Shown piece after piece: positions 38,105 through 48,784 of a stretch of 64,000 nt of DNA; position 1 is the stretch's first letter; every line of letters starts with the position of its first letter. Source of the DNA: Bufo bufo (Eukaryota > Chordata > Amphibia > Anura > Bufonidae). The stretch is taken from the NCBI RefSeq assembly GCF_905171765.1, contig NC_053391.1, positions 106,242,644 to 106,306,643 of the forward strand, read 5' to 3'. The position numbers and the translations under genes were made by a program. The notes under the pieces are model-generated. The model saw only the letters and a program-made list of their open reading frames with translations. It had not been told where the DNA came from and made no database searches.

Positions 38105-40895
38105 CGGATGTTGGGGCGGGGATACGACCGCAGCCCGGTCCCACGCCGAGAAGCAGCGAATTGTACGGGAGCTGGCATTTGAGATCTGGCGCAAAACAGG
38201 TCTCAAACACCGACGTCTGGCCATCATTAAAAAATGGTCAGACATGAAGCGCAGACACCCCCAGTTAATAAAAAGAATTCGGGACGAAAAATGCCCAGGC
38301 AGATGCGTAAATAACTTTTGTATGTTTTGCCAACACTCTGTAATGTATACAGTGCTAAGCAAAGGTATTCACCCTCCTTGACTTCGTTCTTTTTTTTGTT
38401 GTCTCACATCCTGGAATTAACATGGATTGTTTGAGGATTTGCATCATTTAATTTGTAGAACATGCCCACAACTTAGAACTTTTTTTTAATTGGTTAATTG
38501 TAAAGCATACAACAAATAGGACAAAATAACAGAAAAGGTCAATGTGCATAACTATTCACCCCCTAAAGTCAATACTTTGTAGAGCTACCTTTTGCGGCAA
38601 TCACAGCTCCAAGTCGCTTTGGATAAGTCTCTATGAGCTCGCCACATCTTACCACTGGGATTTTTGCCCCTTCCTCCTTGCAAAACTGATTCCTCCTTCC
38701 AATTGGATGGTTTGCGCTTGTGAACAGCAATCTTTAAGTCTGACCACAGATTTTCTATTGGATTGAGATCTGGGCTTTGACTAGGCCATTCCAACACATT
38801 TACATGTTTCCCCTTAAACCACTCAAGTGTTGCTTTAGCAGTGTGTTTGGGGTCATTGTCCTGCTGGAAGGTGAACCTCCGTCCTAGCCTCAAATCACGC
38901 ACAGAGTGGTACAGGTTTTGCTCAAGAATATCCCTGTCCATCTTTCCCTCAACTCTGACCAGTTTCCCAGTCCCGGCTTCTGAAAAACATCCCCACAGCA
39001 TGATGCTGCCACCACCATGTTTCACTGTGAGGATGGTGTTCTTTGGGTGATGTGATGTGTTGGCTTTGTGCCAGACAAGTGACGGACTGAACCATCACTG
39101 GGTCTGCAGTAGAAGCCTGAGGGCTAGCCTCCTTCCTACGGGCTATGGACCCAGGACTATGGAGACCCCCACTCTGACCTATTTGGGTTAGAGTGAACTA
39201 TAAACCATGATTTATTGGTTGAGTTTATAGGCCACATCTTTCCTATTCCCCATTAAAGTTGCATGGTGTGAATCCATAAACGCAATAAGGGTTAACTCTG
39301 CTCTGAGACTCCCAATGAATGTGTTAGTTTATTTGTCCCTTTGTTCTATTGTGTTAGTGATAGGATTAAGAAGTAGCCGACTCAGGTGTAGAGAAGTAGA
39401 TCATCCTATGATACACTCAGGAGATAATCCCATCCCATGGGTCTCCTCTCTCCCTATTGTTTCATCAAGACACTGTGGATTGGATGTCTGTTTACATGCT
39501 GTTCATTTTTGATTGAGTTATGTGGCATAAAGCTGGCAGCCACTGCAATTATATATAGATCCCTCCATATTGGAATTTCTTTATATCTAATGTTGTTAAG
39601 ATTTCTGAGTTGTTTCTCTAAAATCTGAACATTCTGTGATTACAGAAGTTCCTATTCCCTCCATTCGGAGAAGGCGATCGGCGGAGGCCGTGGAGGTTGA
39701 GGAGGAGGAGGCCGGACCCTCCCAGCCTATTGAGCCACCCCCACCAGTTGTGGGAGAAGTGAAAGAGGTGGAGGTGGAAAGTGCTGGACCCTCCAGCACC
39801 GCCCCATCTCAGGACTCGGAGGAAGAGGCGATCACCAGCCCCAGCCAGGAGGGTAAATATGTGCACATAGTAATATGATTATGTATCCATAACATGTACA
39901 TAAACATTAAAAGGGTCAACAATGAGGGGACAACATACACTATAGTAATACAAAAAAAGAACACTGGACAATAACTCTTTAATCTACATTAAAACCATTA
40001 ACTTAAAAAATTAATAATATTAAACTTTATTGAACTATCACTAACTAACAAAATAAAATTATACTGTACTGAAATATCACAAACTAATAAACTATATAAT
40101 CATAATAAATATCACTAATATATTGAGATTTAAATAGTCAATGTGTATAAAGAAAAAAAGGTAAAAAATAGACAGACATATGTTGTACCGCCGTGTACAT
40201 ATCGACCGTCTCTATAAAAATATCCTATGACCTAACCCCTCAGGTGAACACTGTAAAAAAAATAAAAATAAAAACAATTAAAAAAAAGTGCAACACCAAG
40301 CTATTAAAAAAGGCATATGCCCCCCAAATAGTACCAATCTGTCATTTCATTCGGCCAAAAATTATACCCTACCATTAGACAATCACCGAATAAAAATAAT
40401 AATATGGCTCTCAAACTATGGAGACATTAAAACATGAATTGTTTTTGGTTCAACAATGCTTTTATTGTGTAAAACAGAAATAACAAAAAAATAAGGAAAC
40501 ATATTCAGTCTTGCCGCATCTGTAACAACCAGCTGTATAAAAATATCATACCAAGTAACCCCTCAGGTGGACACCTTTCAAAACAAAAAATAAAATCTCT
40601 CCAAAAAGGCTTTTTTTGGACAACTTTTATCACAAAAAGGTGTAATAGCAAGCGATCAAAAAGTCATATGCACCACAAAATATAGGTTTAAAGGTTTAAT
40701 AAGAATTGCAAATAATGTTCTTTTTTTTCCCCAACAGTACTGAAGACATTGAAGGCCAAAGTGGCAAAAATGCAGAAGGAGTACCGCCAGGATATGCGGG
40801 CCTTTCAGGAGCGGATGAAGGCCATGGAGGAGAGACACCGCCAGGCCGTGAAGGGGGTGCAGGAGATGCTCCTGCTATTGGAAAAGTTGCCTTAA
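38105..40895 (+). CDS. Myb/SANT-like protein with coiled-coil C-terminus, three 3' exons (5' part not found)
   Basis: Three plus-strand exons are supported. Exon A (38,105 to 38,298 or 38,306) follows the acceptor TTATCTTGCAG and encodes a basic helical region with [19 protein letters not shown], like helix 3 of Myb/SANT-like domains in Harbinger-associated proteins. Exon B (39,646-39,852), after TGATTACAG, encodes IRRRR and then an acidic Pro/Ser-rich linker, with donor GAGG|GTAAAT. Exon C (40,738-40,895), after CCCCAACAG, encodes a heptad-like helix ([14 protein letters not shown]..., EERHRQAV) and a stop. B-C phases agree exactly (1 base plus 2). A-B agree only with a GC donor at 38,299 (CAG|GC); the nearby GT donor at 38,307 is out of phase, so this may be a mutated donor. 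Exons upstream of A were not found. It could be a domesticated gene, an ordinary host gene or a decaying Harbinger companion gene; no Harbinger nuclease is present. Confidence 0.6.
38350..39085 (-). pseudogene. Tc1-like transposon fragment (transposase C-terminal half) in intron A-B
   Basis: One end carries TA followed by CAGTGCTAAGCAAAGG, a typical Tc1-family terminus. The minus-strand frame 39,025-38,585 encodes the C-terminal half of a Tc1 transposase, with [10 protein letters not shown], the second catalytic Asp in [10 protein letters not shown] and the third acidic residue in [11 protein letters not shown]. After about residue 108 the frame shifts and the normal C-terminus is lost. The N-terminal half, first Asp and other terminus are missing beyond about 39,085, so this copy is dead. 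It lies in antisense orientation within the first intron of the Myb/SANT-like gene. Confidence 0.88.
39086..39635. other. Intronic sequence, nothing recognised
   Basis: About 550 bp between the Tc1 fragment and exon B of the Myb/SANT-like gene. Only short open frames occur and no recognised repeat is seen. Confidence 0.5.
40195..40700. repeat. Two diverged copies of an AT-rich dispersed repeat in intron B-C
   Basis: CTAACCCCTCAGGTGAACAC (near 40,231) and GTAACCCCTCAGGTGGACAC (near 40,555) each begin a similar stretch. The stretches share A-rich tracts, 'aagc(g/t)at(c/t)aaaaa', 'catatgc(c/a)cc' and 'caaaata'. The copies lie about 325 bp apart. No coding capacity. Confidence 0.6.
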
Positions 40896-41039
40896 AATTA
40901 TTATTTTTTCTAATAAGTTATATAAATCATTTATACAGTTATAACGTTTATTTTGGTTTTTGTAATATTGTTCTCTTTTAGTGTAATAGCTCGGCCTAAA
41001 TCAGCCAGAACTGACAGCAGCCAGTGAATACATGTCAAA

Positions 41040-41135
41040 TACATATAGGGTCCATTCACATGTCTGTAAAATGGGTCCGCATCCGTTCCGCAATTTAGCG
41101 GAACAGTTACAGACCCATTGATTTTCAATTCCAGT
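41040..41135. repeat. Short copy of the 'ggtccgcatccg' dispersed repeat
   Basis: It contains CCATTCACATGTCTGT and GGGTCCGCATCCGTTCCGC, like the repeats at 37,655 and 48,785. It contains a short inverted pair (GTTCCGC...GCGGAAC). Confidence 0.5.
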
Positions 41136-41145
41136 CAGCAAAATT

Positions 41146-41311
41146 AGGCATTCACAGGATAAATAACTGTCGGCCAGTACAGGCCCCAAAAATTAGCCAA
41201 CAGACGTTCACCTGACAGCAAAGAACTTTGTATTCTGTGGCTGGAGGTACATTAGCCGTTCACAGGATAAATAAGTAAGTGTCGGCCACTAGTACATGCC
41301 CCAAAAATTAG
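41146..41311. repeat. ~108-bp direct repeat beside the palindrome
   Basis: CACAGGATAAATAA ... TGTCGGCCA ... GTACA.GCCCCAAAAATTAG occurs at 41,153-41,196 and again at 41,261-41,310. Each copy is preceded by ATTAG-CATTC or ATTAGCCGTTC. The second copy runs directly into the left arm of the palindrome. Confidence 0.8.
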
Positions 41312-41481
41312 GCATTGAACGGACATAAAAGGCCTTTTATGCCGCTGTATTTACCTAAGACAGGAACCATGAATTGTTATGGGTGGTGGCGCCACCACCC
41401 ATAACAATTCATGGTCCCTGTCTTCGGTAAATACAGCGGCATAAAAGGCCTTTTATGTCCGTTCAATGCCTAATTTGTGGG
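41300..41481. repeat. 182-bp near-perfect palindrome with no spacer
   Basis: The centre GGTGGC|GCCACC lies at 41,390/41,391. Arms of 91 bp (41,300-41,390 and 41,391-41,481) pair with three mismatches and no gaps. Each arm also contains ATAAAAGGCCTTTTAT, itself a perfect 16-bp palindrome. A transcript would fold into a ~90-bp hairpin. It sits just beyond the 3' end of the broken hAT coding region and may be an inverted duplication of that element's subterminal sequence. Confidence 0.93.
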
Positions 41482-41511
41482 CTGTCATGAGGAATTTGAA
41501 TCCAACATGGT

Positions 41512-44352
41512 CTACTGGTCACATGTGTTAAAGTCCTCCGAGATCCATGCCTCATTCATTTTTAGAAATGTGAGGTAGTCAACACTGTCGTGAGCTAGGA
41601 GAGTGCGCTTATTGGTCACGATCCCCCCCTGCTGCGCTGAACGTCCTTTCGGACCGGACACTGTACGAGGGTCAAGCCAACAGTTCCATGGCAAATTGTG
41701 CCAGCTCTGGTCAGAGGTCAAGCCTGCCCACCCAGTAGTCCAGGGGTTCATCGCTTCTCAGAGCATCCACATCGGCCGTTAACCCGATGTAGTCGAACAC
41801 CTGACGGTCTAGGCGTTCCCTGAGGCTGGATCCGGAGGACAGCTGTTGATGGGTTGGCTGAATGATCTCATATCAGAAGTGACCAACACATCTTCAAACC
41901 GCCCTCTACTTGCAGGCTGTTGGATTGGTACCCGCAACTGTTTCTCTGTGAGTGGAAATTCCTCTGCCAGCGCCCGCAAAAGCAGAATGCAGCATTTCTC
42001 GAAGCAAGGCCTGGAAGTGCTGCATTCTGACAGCCCTCTGTGATGGTGGTAACATTTCCGCCATTTTTTGTTCGTTCCGGGGGTCTAAGTACGTTGCCAC
42101 CCAGTACTGGTCCTTGCCCTTTATGCTTTTTATACGGGGGTCCCTCTTAAAACACTGGAGCATGAAGGCCCCCATTTGCACTAAACTGGAAGCGGTGTAG
42201 TGGCCTGGCTCCTGCTCATCATCCAGGATAATGTCGTCCTCGTTCTCCTCCCCCCATCCACGGACAACACCAGGGATCCCAGAAAGGTTTAAAGCATGTT
42301 CTTCTTGCTCCTCCTCATCCGCCCCGGCACCATCCTCCTCTGACTCCTCTTCAGACTCCTCTTGTTGACTTGTCTCAGATGGACTAGCCCCCCCTGGGAA
42401 TTCATTAAGTATTGCAACTTCCTCATCTTCCTGCTCCTCGGCAGTTTGATCAATGACCCGACGCAATACACGCTCCAGAAAGAAGGCGTAAGGTACGCCT
42501 GGCTGCGACTGACCAGTTTGGTGATCTCATCAAATGGCCACAGAAGTCTGCATGCGTCGCTCATGAGCAGCCACTGGCACGGTGAAAAAAAACAAGCTCC
42601 GAAGAACCTGTCCTGCCGCAGAGTTCGTACAGGTAGTCATTAACTGCACATTTCTGCTGGAGCAGCCTATCTATCATATACAAGGTAGAGTTCCCGCGCG
42701 TCGGGCAGTCACAGATCAGACGTCTGACTGGCAGGTTGTGTCGCCGCTGAATATCAGCAAGGCGATCCATGGCCCTGTAAGATCTAAAATGGCCAGAGAT
42801 TTTCCTGACCTGCCACAAGACGTCCTGGACCCTGGGGTACTTCCAGGCACAACAGACGCAGCACAGCATGGCAACGTCTCACCTGGCATGTCGAATAGGT
42901 TCTGGGGATCTTGGGGGGGGCGCAGCTGAAGAGACGGTAGCAGCGGAAAAGGAGGAGTCAGCTGAAGAGGAGAGGGAGGATGGAGTAGGAGGAGGAGAAG
43001 AAGAGGCAGGCCTGCATGCAATCCGTGGTGGTAACACCAAATCTACACGGGTGCCACGGGTTACATGCTTGACGGCCGTCAGAAGGTTCACCCAGTGGGC
43101 AGTAAAAGTTATGTACGTTCCCTGCCCGTGTTTGCTAGACTACGTGTCTGTGGTTAGATGTATCTTGGCACCAACACTGTGTGCCAGAGATACATTCACT
43201 TGCCGCTGAACGTGGCCATATAGCTCTGGGATGCCTTTCTGGGAGAAATATTACCTTCCTGGGACCTTCCATTGCGGTGTTCCAATGGCCACAAATTTTC
43301 TAAAGGCCTCCGAGTCCACCAATTTATATGGCAGTAGTTGGCGGGCTAGCAGTTCCGACAAGCTAGCGGTCAACTGTTGAGCAAGAGGGTTATCTGGCGT
43401 CATCATCTTTTTACGCTCGAACATTTGGGCCATGGAAGCCTGCCTTTTGCCAGATAAATGTGAGGACGGCACGATGGAAGGTGGAGTGGAGGACAATTGG
43501 GAGGAGAAGAGGCTGGACAGTGAGCGCCTGGGGTGTGGCTTTGTGGGTTCTGATGGCATTGCTCCCACTGGGCTTGGTGATGGGAGGCCAGGTGCCTTCT
43601 TAAGGCGGTCATCCCTAGGTGAGTGTTAGGCTTACCGCGACTTGTGTTGACAGCAGCGGACATGTTAAAAAAAGCCCACACTGCGGAGCCATGTGCCGGC
43701 ATCCTGGGAGCGCCAGATGTGACTGTGCATGGTAGATGGCTCGCTCTGGATACTTTTGCAGTCTGCTTTTTGCCTCCTGTGCAATGTAAGTTCTGCTTGC
43801 TTCTCCTCCCTATCTGCTGGTCCATCTCTCCCTCTGAACTCCCCTCCTCTTCCTCTCTTGTGGGCACCCACGTGATGTCCAAGACACGTCATCATCGACG
43901 TCACCTTCCCCACCACTAACATTAGAGATCACGGAGTAGGCAGCAACAGCGGGGACCAACCTCCTTGGGCTGATCTGGGTACTGTCGTCAGACCGCTGAG
44001 TGGCGGCTGTTGCTACCTCCTCTTCCTGATCCGATGCCAAGAATGGCTGCGCATCGGAAATGTCTTGTAATGGATCGTAAAATAATTCCTGTGACTCAGG
44101 CGGAGGGTATATGGTGGTGTTGGTGGTGGTGTCTTTGGGGGTGCACACAGCAGAGAGTGAAGAGGTTGCAGATAGAGAGGATAAGGAGGGTGCAGAAGCG
44201 GAAGGCTGAGTGAGCCACTCAACCAAGTCTGGTGCGTCCTTTGACGTATTCGCACGCACCTTCTGCAACTTCCCACTTAGGCTCCGGCCTGGTGCTCCTG
44301 CCCGACCCCTACCACCCCTGCGAAAGGGCCTGCCTCTTCCTCTGCCTGTCAT
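41512..44352 (-). pseudogene. hAT-family (ZBED-like) transposase, multiply frameshifted
   Basis: The minus-strand pieces are collinear with a hAT/ZBED-type transposase. The start at 44,352 opens an Arg/Gly-rich N-terminus and acidic linker (to about 43,810). A BED-finger remnant follows at 43,577-43,680 with VWAFF and TALRRHLASHH, but the Cys-x2-Cys half is missing. Next come ESLL-type helices (43,251-43,440), an HLTTDT segment near 43,180, PVRRLICDCPTRGNSTLYMI (42,869-42,561), FDEITKLVSRSQA (42,564-42,480), an acidic insertion and CFKRDPRI/YLDPR (42,466-41,906). The C-terminal dimerisation motif GGIVTNKRT...DSVDYLTFLKMNEAWIS lies at 41,645-41,530. At least four frame changes separate these pieces, so no functional enzyme is made. 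The first catalytic region is decayed; terminal repeats were not located. Confidence 0.85.
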
Positions 44353-44412
44353 TTTTTAAATGATCCTGTGACAAAAGTCTCTATAGAAGCGCAGTGTTTG
44401 TGGAAGAAGGTA

Positions 44413-44900
44413 TATAACACCCCGCTTCAATCAGTCGTTTTGGGGGGCGACTGGTATATCACACCAGTTATAATAATTTTTTCCAGTACCATTTGTCACT
44501 GTGTGGAGCAGAGGGAACGCAGCAAAACAGCAAACAAATGCTGCAGTACCCAAATACACTATTATGAAAGTATATTTATATATAACACCCCGCTTCAATC
44601 TGTTGTTTTGGGGGGCAACTGGTATATCACACCAGTTATAATAATTTTTTAAAATGCAGTTTGTCACTGTGTGTAGCAGAGGGAACACAGCAAAACAGCA
44701 AACAAATGCTGCAGTACCCAAATACACTATAAAGAAAGTATATTGGTATATAACATACCGCTTCAATCTGTCGTTTTTGGGGGCCACTGGTATATCACAC
44801 CAGTTATAATTATTTTTTCTAATTGCGTTTGTCACTCTTTGTAATTGTAGTATCGCTGCAGAACCGCTCACAATGCTGCACAATACAAATCCACTATAAT
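44413..44900. repeat. ~168-bp tandem repeat, three copies, upstream of hAT start
   Basis: The phrase TATAACACCCCGCTTCAATC occurs at 44,413 and 44,581, and as TATAACATACCGCTTCAATC at 44,750. Each is followed by a GTCGTTTTGGGGGG-like block, TATATCACACCAGTTATAAT and a GCAGCA/GCAAACAAATGCTGCAG segment. Short subterminal repeats are typical of hAT elements and may bind transposase. Confidence 0.85.
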
Positions 44901-44922
44901 ATGCTTTCTATGTTAGAAAGTA

Positions 44923-46504
44923 CACTGCTCAAAAAAATAAAGGGAACACAAAAATAACACAACCTAGATCTGAATTAATTAAATATTCTTCTGAAATACT
45001 TTGTTCTTTACATAGTTGAATGTGCTGACAACAAAATCACACAAAAATTTAAAAATGGAAATAAAATTTTTCGACCCATGGAGGTCTGGATTTGGAGTCA
45101 CACTCAAAATTAAAGTGGAAAAACACACTACAGGCTGATCCAACTTTGATGTAATGTCCTTAAAACAAGTCAAAATGAGGCTCAGTAGTGTGTGTGGAAT
45201 CCACGTGCCTGTATGACCTCCCTACAACGCCTGTGCATGCTCCTGATGAGGTGGCGGACGGTCTCCTGAGGGATCTCCTCCCAGACCTGGACTAAAGCAT
45301 CTGCCAACTCCTGGACAGTCTGTGGTGCAACGTGACGTTGGTGGATAGAGCGAGACATGATGTCCCAGATGTGCTCAATTGGATTCAGGTCTGGGGAACG
45401 GGCGGGCCAGTCCATAGCATCAATGCCTTCGTCTTGCAGGAACTGCTGACACACTCCAGCTACATGAGGTCTAGCATTGTCTTGCATTAGGAGGAACCCA
45501 GGGCCAACCGCCACAGCATATGGTCTCACAAGGGGTCTGAGGATCTCATCTCGGTACCTAATGGCAGTCAAGTTACCTCTGGCGAGCACATGGAGGGCTG
45601 TGCGGCCCTCCAAAGAAATGCCACCCCACACCATTACTGACCCAATGCCAAACCGGTCATGCTGGAGGATGTTGCAGGCAGCAGAACGTTCCCCACGGCG
45701 TCTCCAGACTCTGTCACGTCTGTCACATGTGCTCAGTGGGAACTTGCTTTCATCTGTGAAGAGCACAGGGCGCCAGTGGCGAATTTGCCAATCTTGGTGT
45801 TCTCTGGCAAATGCCAAACGTCCTGCACGGTGTTGGGCTGTAAGCAAAACCCTCACCTGTGGACGTCGGGCCCTCATATCACCCTCATGGAGTCTGTTTC
45901 TGACCGTTTGAGCAGACACATGCACATTTGTGGCCTGCTGGAGGTCATTTTGCAGGGCTCTGGCAGTGCTCTTCCTGTTCCTCCTTGCACAAAGGCGGAG
46001 GTAGCGGTCCTGCTGCTGGGTTGTTGCCCTCCTATGGCCTCCTCCACGTCTCCTGATGTACTGGCCTGTCTCCTGGTAGCGCCTCCATGATCTGGACACT
46101 ACGCTGACAGACACAGCAAACCTTCTTGCCACAGCTCGCATTGATGTGCCATCCTGGATAAGCTGCACTACCTGAGCCACTTGTGTGGGTTGTAGACTTC
46201 GTCTCATGCTACCACTAGAGTGAAAGCACCGCCAGCATTCAAAAGTGACCAAAACATCAGCCAGGAAGCATAGGAACTGAGAAGCCGTCTGTGGTCACCA
46301 CCTGCAGAACCACTCCTTTATTGGGGGTGTCTTGCTAATTGCCTATAATTTCCACCTGTTGTCTATCCCATTTGCACAACAGCATGTGAAATTGATTGTC
46401 ACTCAGTGTTGCTTCCTAAGTGGACAGTTTGATTTCACAGAAGTGTGATTGACTTGGAGTTACATTGTGTTGTTTAAGTGTTCCCTTTATTTTTTTGAGC
46501 AGTG
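44923..46504. mobile_element. Complete Tc1-like transposon with perfect TIRs
   Basis: The 1,582-bp element is flanked by TA on both sides (44,921-44,922 and 46,505-46,506). It ends in 27-bp perfect terminal inverted repeats beginning CACTGCTCAAAAAAATAAAG (44,923-44,949 and 46,478-46,504). It carries one intact transposase frame on the minus strand and sits in the 5' region of the hAT element, so it is younger than that element. Closely similar Tc1 elements are, from memory, widespread in fishes, lampreys and frogs. Confidence 0.95.
45182..46252 (-). CDS. Tc1-like transposase, apparently intact (DD34E)
   Basis: The 356-codon frame has no internal stop. The start is probably Met16 (46,207, [12 protein letters not shown]) rather than Met1, since Tc1 proteins normally begin near the first helix-turn-helix. 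Residues ~16-130 form the paired-like bipartite DNA-binding region with a basic GRPR-like linker near residue 70 (RRRGGGHRR). The catalytic triad is complete: D167 in LFTDESK, D258 in LMQDNARPH and E293 in [11 protein letters not shown], with 34 residues between the last two. The C-terminus ends naturally at residue 356. The protein cuts and reinserts its own element at TA sites. Perfect TIRs and an unbroken frame suggest recent arrival and possibly retained activity; some substitutions relative to relatives could still impair it. Confidence 0.93.
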   Translation of the reverse strand: MVTFECWRCFHSSGSMRRSLQPTQVAQVVQLIQDGTSMRAVARRFAVSVSVVSRSWRRYQETGQYIRRRGGGHRRATTQQQDRYLRLCARRNRKSTARALQNDLQQATNVHVSAQTVRNRLHEGDMRARRPQVRVLLTAQHRAGRLAFAREHQDWQIRHWRPVLFTDESKFPLSTCDRRDRVWRRRGERSAACNILQHDRFGIGSVMVWGGISLEGRTALHVLARGNLTAIRYRDEILRPLVRPYAVAVGPGFLLMQDNARPHVAGVCQQFLQDEGIDAMDWPARSPDLNPIEHIWDIMSRSIHQRHVAPQTVQELADALVQVWEEIPQETVRHLIRSMHRRCREVIQARGFHTHY

Positions 46505-46506
46505 TA

Positions 46507-46795
46507 TATTATAAGTGTATTACATCCCTCTGTACTGCACACATATCAATAGCACACCTATACTAGTCCTTAAAAGGACTTTTGTGGACCTATTAGCTAG
46601 CGATTTGTGTCCCTAACAGTCTGTCCCTGCTCCACACAGCAACCTCTCCCTACACTGACAAAAGACAGAATGTAAAATGGCAGCCAGATCAGGTCTATTT
46701 ATAAGGTAGGGGGTGTGTTCATGTGCTGAAACTTTTCAATTGTCTGTCCTATACCACCTGATTGATGTGTCATGGGTCAAAGTGCAGTACGCCAG
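46507..46795. mobile_element. 5' flank of the hAT element, resumed beyond the Tc1 insertion
   Basis: The sequence upstream of 44,921 and downstream of 46,506 appears to be one non-coding hAT 5' region split by the Tc1 insertion, continuing to about 46,795. I could not identify the hAT terminal inverted repeat, so the outer boundary is a guess. Confidence 0.45.
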
Positions 46796-46799
46796 TCCT

Positions 46800-47810
46800 T
46801 CAGGGTGAGCGATGGTGAGGTCACAGGGGACAGTTAACAGACCGAGGGTTGCTATTGGTACTCACAGTTTTTAATATACCCTGGGCAGGCGTACAGCAGT
46901 GATGGAGAGGCTGGCACGTAGATCCTCTGGGACACTCTCTGGGTATAGGGACCAGGCCTGGTGGTAGGTGAGGTGCCCTGGGTGTTGTAGGTTTAGTGTT
47001 CCGGTGGCAAGATCCCTTATAGTTCGTGACGCCAGTGCCGGTAACGGTGGCACACCGATTTATTGTAGGAATAATTGAGGTACACACAGTTGTAGTGAAC
47101 CAGAACTCCTTTTTACTGAACAGTTCAACTATATACAGGCTTCAGTTAGTTCCATATGCAGGGACTTTGATAACAGGCAGGCTTCACATAAATGGCAGGC
47201 AAAGTTCTTGCAAGATACTCAGAGGGAATAACACTCACAGATCAGGCTGTACTTTCTTCAGATCCTGTCTGGCTTTCTCCAAGGCCCGTATGCCCTATAG
47301 CTGGCTTTATCCTTGGGTAGGGAAACCTTCCTCTGGTATAAATCCTCTTGCTGTAAATATCCTTCTGCCCTTCAGCTTTCTACTTGGCTGGATAAAAGTG
47401 GCTCTGCTCTGTACTTTTCAAGGTGCTAGATATCTTCAGGAGGCAACTTCTTCTCCTGGATGCAAGCTAGAAACCTGGGCAATCTAGCTGCATGTTAGAA
47501 GCTGATCTTCAGCTACTCTCTAGCTAAAGTCAACACTGGCTTCTAACCACACACACCCTCTCCCTGAACTGGACCTGACTATATATACTAGGGGGTTCCC
47601 TAGCTCCCTCTACTGCCTAGGAGGAGGAACTACACCCCTAACAGGCCTGGTACACAGGGGATAATATGACAACATACATTAAAATGCAATACAAAATACC
47701 ATGACCATGTTCCACAAGAGGTGGGGAACAACGTGACCCAATTGACCCTTGAGTAGTGCCCACAGTTACTTAGTGGGACACTACAAAAGTTCTTTACAAT
47801 GTAAAAGAAT
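46800..47810. other. Unclassified repeat-like sequence, no gene
   Basis: About 1 kb without a convincing reading frame. Phrases such as TTCGTGACGCCAGTGCCGG look like an old LTR or dispersed frog repeat, but I see no terminal repeats, primer-binding site or coding remnant. Confidence 0.35.
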
Positions 47811-47879
47811 TGGCGGGCGCGAATATCGAGCAAAGTTTGCCGCGAACCAACTGCCGGGCAAACCACAAGGCCATCTCTT

Positions 47880-48244
47880 CAAACCAGGACCTGGATCTGA
47901 ATACTTTTGTAATTGCATGTGATCAAAGATTTTCCATAGCCACCGAGTTATTCAATAAAATCTATCTGCATACCGCCACCTGCTGTTTACTTTTCTCTTA
48001 TTTCTTTGACCTGCTCACTGAGATGGCCGCACATGCTCAGTTTCATCCTCCAACTGCCTCCTGAGCTCTGCAGCAGAAGAGACACTCCCCTAGAGCTGTC
48101 AGCTTGATATAAGTCTAGCAGAGCAATGAATGGGTGATCTCTGGATCCATGTGAGGTACAGGGCTGGTTATGGCTTTCTTAGAAAGAGTCATTTTTTCTA
48201 TGATGTCTAATTAAAATTGTTACATTAGTCATGGGATAACCCCT
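47880..48244. mobile_element. T2/Kolobok-like MITE, right end
   Basis: The sequence ends CATGGGATAACCCCT followed by TTAA (48,245-48,248), which is the TTAAAGGGG-type terminus in reverse. The interior (CACTGAGATGGCCGCACATG, GTGAGGTACAGGGCTGG) has no coding capacity. The left end was not located, so the start is approximate. Confidence 0.6.
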
Positions 48245-48248
48245 TTAA

Positions 48249-48784
48249 ACAATAGGTAATTTTGCTGATGACACACTTATTTTAAAGTAGTTGTCTCAAA
48301 CATTTTATGTCCTACTAGGGGATATGGACATTGTGGAGAAGGGTACACCATTTGGAATCCCTTCTATCAAAAACTAAAAGTTAAGTCATTGGAGTGTATT
48401 CAGCCACCTACAGCATGGTCAGTAGTAGTAACTTACAATATCAGCTGCAGGATTGTAACAAATAACTATGGGGCCCCATAGCAAAACTTGGAATGGGACC
48501 AAGTTTAGACCAGCCACATATTTACAAATGGCCCATAATGATGTCACAGTACGGAAACAATGTACACAATGATGGAATAATGTACATGATGTCACAGTAT
48601 TTGGATAATACACACATTGATTTCACAGTACAGAGATAATTAGTGACACAAATTATATGAACTGTTATGTCACACGCAAGAGTAAAGCACATATGCTGTC
48701 ACAGAGCAAAAATATGCATAAAGTAAAGCTGAACAGAAGAGATATTGCAAACAGCAGAAGTAACCATGAGGCTACATTGAAACA
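48249..48784. other. No gene recognised
   Basis: Several short repeats of 'atgatgtcacagta' and 'tttcacagtacaga' occur between 48,535 and 48,640, about 60 bp apart. Otherwise nothing is identifiable. Confidence 0.4.

Noticed and set aside
38034..38381. A 115-codon single-exon protein starting upstream of exon A
   Set aside because: The first ~23 codons lie before a strong acceptor (TTATCTTGCAG) and the last ~28 run past the likely donor into the Tc1 end, so only the middle is coding-like.
44368..44883. Open frames on both strands over the 168-bp repeats
   Set aside because: These are repeat artefacts upstream of the hAT start, with no domain.
45477..46090. Plus-strand frames overlapping the Tc1 transposase
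   Set aside because: They are antisense shadows of the intact minus-strand transposase.
46800..47810. LTR retrotransposon
   Set aside because: I saw no paired terminal repeats, primer-binding site, or gag or pol remnants; it is left as unclassified repeat.
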